Shown in pieces: positions 24,455 through 32,808 of a stretch of 64,000 bases of DNA. This DNA comes from Trinickia violacea (lineage in GTDB: Bacteria; Pseudomonadota; Gammaproteobacteria; Burkholderiales; Burkholderiaceae). The notes beneath the pieces were generated by a model. That model was given only the letters and a program-made list of their open reading frames with translations. It did no database searches and had not been told where the DNA came from. Position 1 is the stretch's first letter. Every line of letters begins with the position of its first letter. The stretch lies in NCBI RefSeq assembly GCF_005280735.1, contig NZ_CP040077.1, positions 62,001-126,000 on the forward strand, read 5' to 3'. Both the position numbers and the translations under genes were made by a program.

Positions 24455-25060
24455 TTAGGCGCTCACGCGCTTGCGGCCCTTTTTGCCAAGCGCCGCGCAC
24501 CGGTCGTGACAGATGCAATCGACTTCGTGGTCGTTCACCATTCCCACCGCCTGCATGAACGCGTAGCAGATCGTCGATCCCACGAACTTGCAGCCGTATT
24601 TCTTGAGCGCCTTGCTGAGCGCGTCGGAGATTTCGGTCGAAGCGGGCGCGTCTTTATATGACGCGTGACGGTTCTGAATCGGCACGCCGTCGACGAACGA
24701 CCAGACGAAGTTCGCAAGCGAGCCGTGCTCGACGCGAATCTGCTGGACCGCACGCGCATTGAGGATGGCGGCTTCGATCTTTGCCCGGTTGCGCACGATG
24801 CTCGTGTCCTGCATGAGCGCTTCGACCTTCTTCGGCGTGAAGCGCGCGACGGCATCGGCATCGAAGTCCACGAAAGCGCGCCGGTACCCTTCCCGCTTGT
24901 TGAGAATCGTCGACCATGACAGCCCGGCTTGCGCGCCTTCGAGCACGAGCATCTCGAACAGGTGCCGGTCGTCGCGCGAAGGCACGCCCCATTCGGTGTC
25001 GTGATAGTGCTGGTCCGCTTCGCTTTTCACCCAATGGCAACGGTGCGTCTGCTCGGTCAT
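24455..25060 (-). CDS. tag: DNA-3-methyladenine glycosylase I
   Basis: 201 residues from MTEQTHRCHWV; the frame is open upstream, but this start fits the family. The Tag hallmarks are present: RCHWVKSEADQHYHDTEWG at the N-terminus, HLFEMLVLEGAQAGLSW (with the catalytic glutamate), the helix-hairpin-helix-like middle, and the zinc ligands at both ends (Cys in RCHW, and HEVDCICHDRC at the C-terminus). Excises 3-methyladenine from alkylated DNA. Single gene; no Ada box seen. Confidence 0.95.
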   Translation of the reverse strand: MTEQTHRCHWVKSEADQHYHDTEWGVPSRDDRHLFEMLVLEGAQAGLSWSTILNKREGYRRAFVDFDADAVARFTPKKVEALMQDTSIVRNRAKIEAAILNARAVQQIRVEHGSLANFVWSFVDGVPIQNRHASYKDAPASTEISDALSKALKKYGCKFVGSTICYAFMQAVGMVNDHEVDCICHDRCAALGKKGRKRVSA

Positions 25061-25217
25061 TTGCGTGCCTCGATTCGATTTCTGCTTTGGTTTGCGCCGA
25101 AAGTCTCGCGCCAAGAATAGCGTATCGGTATCTGGAAACAACTAGGCCGTTCGGCCGATTGGCGCGCGGCGGCGAAGCGGATAACCTCGCACTCAACGTT
25201 TTTTCACGAGCGAATGG

Positions 25218-26114
25218 ATGATGGACAGGCATGATTTTCTGATCGGCGTCGACGGCGGCGGTACGGGCACGCGTGTCGTGCTGGCCGACGCGCACGGCGT
25301 CGAAATGGCCCAGGGCACGGGCGGCTCGTCGGGGCTGGGCCTCGGGGTGGAGCGCGCTTGGCAATCGATCGAAGCCGCGGTTACGCAGGCGTTCGAGCGA
25401 GCGGGCGCAGTGCTCGATTGGTCGCGATGCGCGCTCGCCTGCGGGCTTGCCGGCGTCAACAACCGCGACTGGCTGGCGGCCTTCGTCGCGCAAGCGCCCA
25501 AGCTTGCAGCACTGGTGATCGAGAGCGATGCCTACACGACGTTGGTCGGCGCGCATGACGGCGCGCCCGGTGTGATCGTCGCGCTAGGCACCGGCAGCGT
25601 CGCGGCGGCGCTGGATGAAAAGGGCGTTTGCCGCATCGCCGGCGGCTATGGTTTTCCTTCGGGCGACGAGGCGAGCGGTGCCTGGCTCGGCGTGCGCGCG
25701 GTCGTCCACGCTCAGCGCTCGCTCGATGGCCGCACTCGGCCGGATGCGTTCTCGCAGGCTTTGCTCGCGCGCACCGGCGCGCAGGATCGCGACAGCCTCG
25801 TCGTCTGGCTCTGCGCGGCGAATCAAACGGCCTACGCGAGCCTGGCGCCGCTCGTGCTCGAGCACGGGACGCATCCATTTGCCGCTGGTTTGCTTGCGCA
25901 GGCCGGCGCCGACATCGCCAATCTAATCGACGCGCTCGATCCGGCCGCGCAATTGCCGGTCGCGCTGTGCGGCGGGCTCGCCGAACCCTTGACGCCGTTC
26001 GTGCCGTCATCTCATCGCGCGCGGCTGCGTGCGCCGCTCTCGGATTCGGCGCACGGGGCGCTGCGCCTGGCGCAGCGTGAAGCGGCGCGCGCGGCGCAGG
26101 CCGCCAAGCCATGA
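25218..26114 (+). CDS. BadF/BadG-family ATPase, probable glucosamine or N-acetylglucosamine kinase
   Basis: 298 residues. ASKHA fold: phosphate-1 motif FLIGVDGGGTGTRVVLAD at 7-24, adenosine and phosphate-2 region IVALGTGSVAAAL near 115-127, and GGYGFPSGDEASGAWLG near 138-154, which is shared by GlcNAc kinases of the GspK/NAGK group. Cytoplasmic. Whether it serves glucosamine salvage or cell-wall recycling is not shown by the neighbours. The second Met (25221) could also be the start. Confidence 0.82.
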   Translation: MMDRHDFLIGVDGGGTGTRVVLADAHGVEMAQGTGGSSGLGLGVERAWQSIEAAVTQAFERAGAVLDWSRCALACGLAGVNNRDWLAAFVAQAPKLAALVIESDAYTTLVGAHDGAPGVIVALGTGSVAAALDEKGVCRIAGGYGFPSGDEASGAWLGVRAVVHAQRSLDGRTRPDAFSQALLARTGAQDRDSLVVWLCAANQTAYASLAPLVLEHGTHPFAAGLLAQAGADIANLIDALDPAAQLPVALCGGLAEPLTPFVPSSHRARLRAPLSDSAHGALRLAQREAARAAQAAKP

Positions 26115-26216
26115 GTCAACGCGGGGGGCAGCGTGGCTCGATCGGCGGGTGTCATCCGGCCGTCGCGCCAAGCGGCGATAAAATAGGACTTTTGCCGCAA
26201 CCGCCCTCGCCTAGCC

Positions 26217-27038
26217 ATGTACAAAGTCATCGCCACCGATCTCGACGGAACCCTGCTCAATAGCGATCACCAGCTCGACCCGTTCACGGTGGCGACGGTT
26301 CGCAAGCTCGCGGACGACGGCGTGCATTTCGTCATAGCGACGGGGCGCCACTATTGCGACGTGGCCGGCATCCGCGACATCCTGGGCATTCGGCCGCATT
26401 TGATTACTTCGAACGGCGCCCGCGTGCACGCGCCCGACGACACGATGATCCACGCGCAGGATCTGTCTCCCGCCGCAGTGCGCCGGCTCGTGCAGCCGGA
26501 GATCGCCGGCGCGCACGGCCGCGTCATCGTCAACCTGTTTGCCGACCAAGCCTGGCTGATCGACCGCGACGCGCCCGAGCTGCTTGCGTTCCATCAAGAC
26601 TCGGGGTTCCGTTACGAGGTCATCGATACGCTGGCGCACGACGGCGCCGATATCGCCAAGGTGCTCTACATCGGCGAACCGGACGATCTCGCGCAAGTGG
26701 CGGCGAAGCTCGAACGCGAATTCGGCGACGCGCTCTACGTCACCTACTCGCTGCCCGATTGCCTCGAAGTGATGACGTCGAACGTTTCAAAGGGGCGCGC
26801 GCTGCAATTCGTGCTCGAACGTCTCGGCGCAGACGCGTCAAAGTGCGTCGCGTTCGGCGACAACATGAACGACATCGATCTGCTCGAAACGGCCGGTCAT
26901 CCGTTCATGATGAATAACGCCAATCCGGACCTGGTCGCGCGTTTGCCGCGAGTGCCGCGCATCGGCAATAACTTCGAAGCCGGCGTCGCGCATCAATTGC
27001 GCAAGCTGTTTTCGATGCAGGACGAGATCGCGTCGTAG
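26217..27038 (+). CDS. Cof-type HAD-IIB hydrolase (YidA-like phosphatase)
   Basis: 273 residues. HAD motif I is DLDGTLLNS near residues 8-16, motif II is VIATGRHY, the lysine of motif III lies in TSNVSKGRALQFVL, and motif IV is FGDNMNDIDLLETAGHPFMM. The C2B cap lies between. Such enzymes dephosphorylate sugar phosphates or pyridoxal phosphate; the substrate cannot be chosen here. Its 3' end faces the histidine phosphatase gene across only 23 bases. Confidence 0.92.
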   Translation: MYKVIATDLDGTLLNSDHQLDPFTVATVRKLADDGVHFVIATGRHYCDVAGIRDILGIRPHLITSNGARVHAPDDTMIHAQDLSPAAVRRLVQPEIAGAHGRVIVNLFADQAWLIDRDAPELLAFHQDSGFRYEVIDTLAHDGADIAKVLYIGEPDDLAQVAAKLEREFGDALYVTYSLPDCLEVMTSNVSKGRALQFVLERLGADASKCVAFGDNMNDIDLLETAGHPFMMNNANPDLVARLPRVPRIGNNFEAGVAHQLRKLFSMQDEIAS

Positions 27039-27061
27039 CGGCGCCAATTCCCCGCATCCAT

Positions 27062-27772
27062 TCAATGTGACGCCGCGGACTTTGGCGCGGGGCTCGACAC
27101 CGTATCGGAAGCAGCAGGCAACGCCGCGCACGGACATTCCTTCGAACGTCCGTCGAGCCCTTGCAGCTCGTGTTTGAAGCTTGCGCGCGGCGTGCCGCTT
27201 TGCCAGTCGAGCTTCACGATATAAATGCTGTCGAAATCGCCGCTTTGCCAATGCGGGACGTCGTTCGCGTTGCCGCCGTGGGCCGTCAGCATGTCGCGCA
27301 CGAGTGTTTCGATCAGCTTGTGCTCCCAGGCGATCACTACGAGCTTGCCGCGATAGTCGGGCGCGACCAGCGTGCGTTCGAGCTTGTCGATCTGGGACAA
27401 GCCATACGGCGTCTGAATGGGCATGCCGAATTGAATTGCCGTCGGCTCGATGGTCGCGAGCGGACGAACGTAGTAATACAGGTGGCCGCCGTCTTTCTTC
27501 TGCTCGCCTGGGTCCGGCGCGTAAATCGCGTCCGGTTTGCCGAATTTTGCGGCGATCACGGCGGGTAGTGCGAGTGCGCGGTTCAAACCCTGGCAATCGA
27601 GCTGCCCATAGCCTTGCGCCGGTTTTTCTCCATGCCGCACGAAGACGAGCGTTTCGATGTTGCCGCCGGCAGCCTCTGCGGCTCCCGCGTCCGGTGCGAG
27701 CAAGCCGGCGCAGAAGGCGATGCCGGCACATAGAAAACCCGTGATGTATTCACGCGAAAGTTTCATTTCCAA
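27062..27772 (-). CDS. exported histidine-phosphatase family protein
   Basis: 236 residues. N-terminal signal peptide (FLCAGIAFCAGLLAPDAGAAEA), then the phosphoglycerate-mutase-like core with the catalytic VFVRHGEKP and the second-half IAWEHKLIETLV. Pro/Ser/Ala-rich tail with two Cys. The start may be the third codon (MKLSRE). Location periplasmic or secreted; substrate unknown. The phrase YAPDPGEQKK is typical of the bacterial members annotated only as histidine phosphatase. Confidence 0.85.
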   Translation of the reverse strand: MEMKLSREYITGFLCAGIAFCAGLLAPDAGAAEAAGGNIETLVFVRHGEKPAQGYGQLDCQGLNRALALPAVIAAKFGKPDAIYAPDPGEQKKDGGHLYYYVRPLATIEPTAIQFGMPIQTPYGLSQIDKLERTLVAPDYRGKLVVIAWEHKLIETLVRDMLTAHGGNANDVPHWQSGDFDSIYIVKLDWQSGTPRASFKHELQGLDGRSKECPCAALPAASDTVSSPAPKSAASH

Positions 27773-28143
27773 CCACCTTGGCGAGCCATTCGAAGTCGGA
27801 CGATTCTAGCAGCGCGTGAAGCCCGGCTGGAAACGGCTACCGGTCAATGCAAGCGATACGGTATCCTAATGAGTCGGCAGGCCGCGCAAGTACGATTAAT
27901 GCCATTCGCTAATCCGCATTGACGAGCTGTTATCGGCAATTTGTCTGCGCGGTAGTCAACAATTGTCAAATAACAATGGGCTCGATCTGGTAATTTCCTA
28001 ATTAGGAGCTTTCTGCGGTAATGTAACGATCCTTAAGAATTATCAGATGATTTGCGGTAAGACTGGGTGAATTGCGCATTGCTAATTGCGTTCTTTACGA
28101 CTAATCTCGGGGCAAATGACGTGTACATAACAGGGAGGCCAAC
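27773..28143. other. AT-rich intergenic region upstream of the H-NS-like gene
   Basis: About 370 bases, clearly AT-richer than the surroundings from 27840 on, with many TAAT and AATTA runs. No gene seen. It separates two divergent genes and probably carries the hns-like promoter; H-NS-type proteins bind such DNA, so autoregulation is plausible (inference). Confidence 0.5.
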
Positions 28144-28443
28144 ATGTCTCAATACGCGGATCTGAAGGCGCAAATCGCCAAGTTGCAGGCCCAGGCTGAT
28201 GATGCCCGGCGCACTGAAGTCGGAAACGTGATCGCTGAAATCCGTCAGAAGATCGCCGAATATGGTCTTTCGGCGCACGATCTGGGCTTTGCGGAAGCCG
28301 CGCGCCGCGGCCGTCCGCCGAAGAAGGCGCCGCTGCCGCCGAAATACCAGGACCCGAAGTCAGGGAATACCTGGAGTGGCCGGGGCAAGCCGCCTAAATG
28401 GATCGTCGGAAAGAATCGGGATCGCTTCCTGATTCAACAATGA
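28144..28443 (+). CDS. H-NS-family DNA-binding protein
   Basis: 99 residues. N-terminal coiled-coil oligomerisation region (MSQYADLKAQIAKLQAQADD), linker with an AT-hook-like RRGRPPKKAPLPPKY, and the C-terminal H-NS core DPKSGNTWSGRGKPPKWI. This is the usual beta-proteobacterial H-NS/BpH3-type protein that silences AT-rich DNA. GGAGG lies upstream of the ATG. Several paralogues per genome are usual, so no specific symbol is given. Confidence 0.93.
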   Translation: MSQYADLKAQIAKLQAQADDARRTEVGNVIAEIRQKIAEYGLSAHDLGFAEAARRGRPPKKAPLPPKYQDPKSGNTWSGRGKPPKWIVGKNRDRFLIQQ

Positions 28444-28570
28444 CGGTAACGGCCGAATCGAAAGCGAGTTGAAGGTAGACGGGGCGTCGCGGTAAAAACC
28501 TAAATTGGCAGGCGCATCGGGGTTATGCGCGCCGACAAGAAAATAGGCATTTTCCGGCAATATTTTGTCG

Positions 28571-28708
28571 GCCCGAGTTAGTGCTTCAGCACTTACTCGG
28601 GCCCCATGCTGTGGTTGCCTGGAGTTAGCGCTTTAGCGCTTACTTCAGGCCCACAGTGAGTCGGCCCGAGTTAGTGCTTCAGCACTTACCCCGCTCCCAT
28701 GCAAAGCA
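28571..28708. repeat. dispersed palindromic repeat, cluster B (three copies)
   Basis: Copies at 28571-28609, 28621-28652 and 28663-28708 share GAGTTAGYGCTTYAGCRCTT followed by ACT/ACC and usually a CCCATGC end. Copies 1 and 3 have AGTGC...GCACT; copy 2 has AGCGC...GCGCT. The stem is therefore kept by paired changes. Same family as 19914-20004. Confidence 0.8.
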
Positions 28709-28801
28709 GCCGGCGAATGAATAGACGATTTCCCTACTCGCTCGGCGGGACTTTCCTACGGCTTTATCGGGGCAGCGAGTCAGGCAGCTGCGGCACGCCT
28801 G

Positions 28802-28849
28802 AAATGCGGCGGGCGGCGCTTCAGTACTGAAGCGCCGCCCGCCATTTCC
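28802..28849 (-). terminator. bidirectional terminator-like palindrome after the GT4 gene
   Basis: GGCGGGCGGCGCTTCA and its exact complement flank GTAC, giving a 36-base perfect palindrome, extended by GAAAT/ATTTC. It lies 18 bases beyond the GT4 stop and could terminate it or insulate it from the repeats. Confidence 0.6.
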
Positions 28850-28866
28850 ATTCTTCAGCAGATCGT

Positions 28867-29931
28867 TCAGCCCGCAGCCACGCGACGCAGGACCGGGCGG
28901 CGTGCGCGCTGCACGAGCGCCGCATACCCGTCGACATAATTCTGCGCCATCGTCTTCGCGCTAAAGCGTTTCTCGAACTGCGTGCGGATCTCGCTGCGCG
29001 ACAGTTCGTCGAGCCGCTGCAGCGCGGCGACGGCGCCCTGCACGTCTTCGACGATATAGCCCGTCACGCCGTGGTCGATCACCTCGGGCACCGAGCCGCG
29101 GTTGAACGCGATGACGGGCGTGCCGCACGCCATCGATTCGATCATCACGAGGCCGAATGGCTCGGACCAATCGATCGGGAAGAGCAGCGCCTTCGCGCCG
29201 GAAAGGAATTCCGGCTTTTGCGCTTCGTTGATTTCACCGACGAATTCGACGTGGGCCTGCGACAGCAACGGCTCGATCTCGGTCTTGAAGTAGTCCTGGT
29301 CGACCTTGTCCACCTTGGCGGCGATCTTCAGCGGCAGACCGCTCAGCGCGGCGATCTTGATGGCTGTATCGACGCGTTTTTCCGGACAGATGCGTCCCAG
29401 GAACGCGAGGTATTCGGGCTTCTTCTGCGGTTGCGGGGTCAAGAGCCCGTCCGGCAGGCCGTGGTAAATCGTGTTGAGCCAGTTGGCCTGCTGCAGAGGA
29501 AGCCGCTGCGAATCGGAAATCGACACGACCGGCGCATCGGTGAAGGTGTCGAACATCGGTTGCAGCTCAGGCAGGTCGAGACGGCCGTGCAGCGTCGTGA
29601 CGAACGGCGTATCGAGCCCGGAAAAGAGCGGGAACGGCAGGTAATCGAGGTGAAAGTGCAGCACGTCGAACTCGTGTGCGACACGGCGCACCTTTTCGAG
29701 CAGCAGCATGTGCGGTGCGAGGGCGTCGCGGATCGACGGATCGAGCCGCAGCGCACGCGGCCAAGCCGCTTCGAGGTTGGCCGAGGTCACGGAGTCGCCG
29801 CTTGCGAAGAGCGTGACGTCGTGGCCGAGGTCGACGAGTGCTTCTGTGAGGTAAGACACGACGCGCTCAGTGCCGCCGTAGAGCTTCGGGGGTACGGCCT
29901 CGTAAAGCGGCGCAATTTGGGCGATTCGCAT
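28867..29931 (-). CDS. family 4 glycosyltransferase
   Basis: 354 residues, GT-B fold. N-terminal domain MRIAQIAPLYEAVPPKLYGGTERV; C-terminal domain with the donor-binding EPFGLVMIESMACGTPVIAF (the EX7E pattern), preceded by FLGRICPEKRVDTAI. Start ATG with AAGGAG upstream. Proteins of this subgroup are soluble and often annotated as trehalose/mannosyl-type transferases, but donor and acceptor cannot be decided. Not part of the flagellin island; divergent from flhDC. Confidence 0.88.
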   Translation of the reverse strand: MRIAQIAPLYEAVPPKLYGGTERVVSYLTEALVDLGHDVTLFASGDSVTSANLEAAWPRALRLDPSIRDALAPHMLLLEKVRRVAHEFDVLHFHLDYLPFPLFSGLDTPFVTTLHGRLDLPELQPMFDTFTDAPVVSISDSQRLPLQQANWLNTIYHGLPDGLLTPQPQKKPEYLAFLGRICPEKRVDTAIKIAALSGLPLKIAAKVDKVDQDYFKTEIEPLLSQAHVEFVGEINEAQKPEFLSGAKALLFPIDWSEPFGLVMIESMACGTPVIAFNRGSVPEVIDHGVTGYIVEDVQGAVAALQRLDELSRSEIRTQFEKRFSAKTMAQNYVDGYAALVQRARRPVLRRVAAG

Positions 29932-30331
29932 GCGTAACTCTCCTTATTCAAGAACTTCTCGGGCCGGGCGGCCGCCGCCTGACGTGTGGCGAGGGGCCGG
30001 CCCGGCGCCCGGAAACACGCGGGTTGCGCGGTCCGGCAAAGGATGGCCGACAGTGGCGCAGGTTGGGTTGGCCGTCCCAAGGAGACCATTATCGGGATCG
30101 AGCGCACGGATTCGAGCCATTTTTCAAACACTTGCCGCTTGTTACAGGCCGAAACACCGGCCCGTTCCTTGCGGTCGGCCCGAATGCCGGTCATGACCGG
30201 GAAAAAGCGCAAGCCGGATCTCCGCGCCCGCTTCCCTAAGCAGAAATCGGGCCGCATGAGTTTCGCAAGTTCGGCGACTGAGCCGAATTCAAGGGAGAAA
30301 GGAAAGGGAAGGTGTTAGATAAGGGCATTTG
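29932..30331. other. intergenic region between the GT4 gene and the flhD promoter
   Basis: About 400 bases with no supported gene. It should carry the GT4 promoter and possibly upstream regulatory sites for flhDC. Frames running through it lack starts with ribosome-binding sites. Confidence 0.4.
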
Positions 30332-30359
30332 TTGCGGCGTCGTGAAATCTCACTATAAT
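30332..30359 (+). promoter_or_regulatory. candidate sigma-70 promoter of flhDC with long leader
   Basis: TTGCGG (30332-30337), 16-base spacer, TATAAT (30354-30359). If used, the transcript begins near 30366 and leaves a leader of about 270 bases before flhD, a natural place for post-transcriptional control of the flagellar master regulator. Confidence 0.55.
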
Positions 30360-30633
30360 TTCGGCAAACGCCTCACGTCCTTTTTTTCCCGCCATTACCA
30401 GGCCGTTCAATACGACAGCATCAATCGCCGATGCGTCGTTCTTGTCAGAAAAATTCCTACACGTTTTATAGACTTTTCCGTCGAGTAGACGGGGTGTCCG
30501 TCCGATTTCCGCTCCTTGCACCTTCCGAGACAATGCAGCCAGGACCATAAGCGGGCTCTTCGCGCGTCTTATTTGCGCGCGGACGAGCAAACGTTTCCGT
30601 AAGCCTGACCAGCTAGAAAGACTCGGGGGAATC

Positions 30634-30954
30634 ATGAGCGCCACAATCGAAATGCTCAGCGAGATCAAAGAAGTAAACTTGTCCTATCTATTGCTCGCGC
30701 AGCGTCTTTTGCGCGAAGACAAGGCGATGGGCATGTTCCGTATGGGAATCAGCGAGCAATTAGCCGATGTGCTCGCCAATCTCTCGCTGGCGCAAACCGT
30801 CAAACTCGCCGCATCGAATCAAGTGCTCTGCCGCTTCCGATTCGATGATCACGCCATCCTGTCCTCGCTTGCCGACAAGGGCAAAGCCAACGCCGTCGCG
30901 CAGGCGCATTCCGCCATCCTGATGGCGAGCCAGCCGGCCGAAGCCCTCGGCTGA
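30634..30954 (+). CDS. flhD: flagellar transcriptional regulator FlhD
   Basis: 106 residues, beginning MSATIEMLSEIKEVNLSYLLLAQRLL, with MGISEQLADVLANLS and KLAASNQVLCRFRF: the full FlhD pattern. Forms the FlhD4C2 activator with FlhC and switches on class II flagellar genes. GGGGGA precedes the ATG at good spacing. flhC follows about 115 bases later. Confidence 0.96.
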   Translation: MSATIEMLSEIKEVNLSYLLLAQRLLREDKAMGMFRMGISEQLADVLANLSLAQTVKLAASNQVLCRFRFDDHAILSSLADKGKANAVAQAHSAILMASQPAEALG

Positions 30955-31069
30955 CAGCGCACTCACGCCATTGCCGTAACAGCGAGCATGCCGCCCGGCG
31001 GCCATGCCGCTGACGGGTAGTGCCGTATCGGGGCAAAACAAGCAGTCAAGAACGCAGGACACAACGCGG

Positions 31070-31624
31070 ATGGCCACAAAAAGCGTGGTGCTCGAAGTCA
31101 AGGAAATCACCTTGGCAATCGAGTTGATCGAGCTTGGCGCACGTTTGCAATTGCTCGAAGCAGAAACGAGCCTGTCGCGCGACCGGCTCATCAAGCTGTA
31201 CAAGGAATTGAAAGGCGTTTCGCCGCCGAAGGGCATGCTGCCGTTCTCGACGGACTGGTTCATGACCTGGCAGCCGAACATTCATTCGTCCCTGTTTTAC
31301 AACACCTATCGGTTCATGGTGGAGCACGGCGGCTGCGAGACGATCCAGTCGATCGTGAAGAGCTATCGGCTGTATCTGGAGCACGTGCAACTGCACGCCG
31401 AGGAGCCGCTTCTCAGTCTCACGCGAGCCTGGACGCTGGTGCGCTTCTTCGATTCGGGGATGCTGCAAATGACGGCCTGCACGCGTTGCGGCGGACATTT
31501 TGTCGCGCATGCGCACGACCCGCAGCACGGGTTCGTCTGCGGCTTGTGCCAGCCGCCGTCGCGCGCGGGCAAGACGAAGAAGGCCGGCGCGTCGAAGGCC
31601 GACCTGGTCGAGATGGCCGCTTGA
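31070..31624 (+). CDS. flhC: flagellar transcriptional regulator FlhC
   Basis: 184 residues from MATKSVVLEVKEI; the in-frame ATG 66 bases earlier lies in non-conserved sequence. The DNA-binding subunit of FlhD4C2: ARLQLLEAETSLSRDRLIKLYKE (HTH-like) and the zinc cluster CTRCGGHF...CGLCQPP with four Cys. The C-terminal tail is Lys/Ala-rich, as in Burkholderia homologues. Likely one transcript with flhD. Confidence 0.96.
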   Translation: MATKSVVLEVKEITLAIELIELGARLQLLEAETSLSRDRLIKLYKELKGVSPPKGMLPFSTDWFMTWQPNIHSSLFYNTYRFMVEHGGCETIQSIVKSYRLYLEHVQLHAEEPLLSLTRAWTLVRFFDSGMLQMTACTRCGGHFVAHAHDPQHGFVCGLCQPPSRAGKTKKAGASKADLVEMAA

Positions 31625-31859
31625 TGGTGGCTCGACGGCATTGAGAAGGCCGCCGGAAGGCCGATTCGATCGCTGATCCCCGGCGCGCTCGCGCTTCGTA
31701 AGGCGCCGTAAGGCGTACCCTCGCCGGCGGCGCACGCCGTCCGCGCCGAGGCAATCGGGCGCAGCCGCCAAGCGGCGCGCCTTCCCGGGCGCGGTGACGC
31801 GCCCCGGCCCGATTCGGTGGCTCGTGGTTTACACGCCCCGCCCCGCCCGCTTTTCCCCT
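31625..31859. other. intergenic region between flhC and the motA promoter
   Basis: About 235 bases with no supported gene; it contains a short direct repeat (GTAAGGCG, twice near 31699-31716). No clear flhC terminator is visible. Confidence 0.4.
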
Positions 31860-31886
31860 CAAAGTTTTTGTCCTGCGTGCCGTAAA
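31860..31886 (+). promoter_or_regulatory. sigma-28 (FliA) promoter of the motA-cheZ operon
   Basis: CAAAGTTT (31860-31867), exactly 11 bases, GCCGTAAA (31879-31886). Against TAAAGTTT-N11-GCCGATAA this is one mismatch in the -35 and two in the -10, with perfect spacing, about 45 bases upstream of the motA GTG. Confidence 0.85.
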
Positions 31887-31931
31887 CCAATTAACGACGG
31901 TCTCCCCGTCGCTTTTTGTGAGGGCCCGGCA

Positions 31932-32792
31932 GTGCTGATTTTCATTGGAGTGTTCGTGACGCTGTTGTCCGTCTTCGGCGGTTATGCGCTGGCAGGCGGG
32001 CATCTGGGTGCGCTGATTCAGCCGACCGAAATTCTGATGATCGGCGGCGCCGGCGTGGGTGCGTTCGTCCTCGGCAACGGGATCAAGAACATCAAGGCGA
32101 CGGTGCGGGTGCTGCCGACGCTGTTCAAGGGCTCGAAGTACAACAAGGACGTCTACATGGAGCTGATGGCGCTCCTTTACGTTCTGCTTGCGAAGGCGCG
32201 CAAGGAAGGCACGCTGACGCTCGAAGCCGACATCGACGATCCCGAGAAGAGCCCGATCTTCACGCAGTATCCGAAGATCCTCGCCGATAAGCACATCGTC
32301 GAATTCCTCACCGACTATTTGCGCTTGATGGTCGGCGGCAACATGAACGCGTTCGAAATCGAAAGCCTCATGGACGAGGAGATCGAGACGCATCACGCCG
32401 AAGGCGAAGGTCCGGCGCACGCGTTGAGCCGCGTCGGCGACGCGATGCCGGCCTTCGGTATCGTCGCGGCGGTGATGGGCGTCGTGCACACGATGGCCTC
32501 GGCCGACAAGCCGCCTGCCGTGCTTGGCGCGATGATCGCGGAAGCGCTCGTCGGCACCTTCCTCGGCATTCTGCTTTCCTACGGTCTGATCGGACCGCTC
32601 TCGAGCCTCGCCGAGCAGCGCGTGGCCGAGTCGACCAAGATGTTCCAGTGCATCAAGGTCACGATCCTCGCGAGCCTGAACGGCTACGCGCCGGCGATCG
32701 CGGTCGAGTTCGGCCGCAAGGTGCTGTTTTCGACCGAGCGTCCGTCGTTCGCCGAGCTCGAAGAGCACGTGCGCCGCGTGAAGGCCAAGTAA
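31932..32792 (+). CDS. motA: flagellar motor stator protein MotA
   Basis: 286 residues from a GTG (MLIFIGVFVTLLSVFGGYAL) with GAGGG upstream; the longer open frame adds non-family residues. Four membrane segments: residues about 1-20, 30-50, then after the large cytoplasmic loop the pair PAFGIVAAVMGVVHTM and GTFLGILLSYGLIGPL, with the conserved prolines. Forms the proton channel with MotB and contacts the rotor through the loop. First gene of the motor/chemotaxis operon under a sigma-28 promoter. Confidence 0.96.
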   Translation: MLIFIGVFVTLLSVFGGYALAGGHLGALIQPTEILMIGGAGVGAFVLGNGIKNIKATVRVLPTLFKGSKYNKDVYMELMALLYVLLAKARKEGTLTLEADIDDPEKSPIFTQYPKILADKHIVEFLTDYLRLMVGGNMNAFEIESLMDEEIETHHAEGEGPAHALSRVGDAMPAFGIVAAVMGVVHTMASADKPPAVLGAMIAEALVGTFLGILLSYGLIGPLSSLAEQRVAESTKMFQCIKVTILASLNGYAPAIAVEFGRKVLFSTERPSFAELEEHVRRVKAK

Positions 32793-32808
32793 GCGCGGAG
32801 ACCCGGCC

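Noticed and set aside
30315..30668. Minus-strand frame of 117 codons in the flhD leader
   Set aside because: Part of it looks protein-like (KVYKTCRNFSDKND), but it overlaps the flhD start and promoter, has no ribosome-binding site I trust, and no known family. Left out rather than called.
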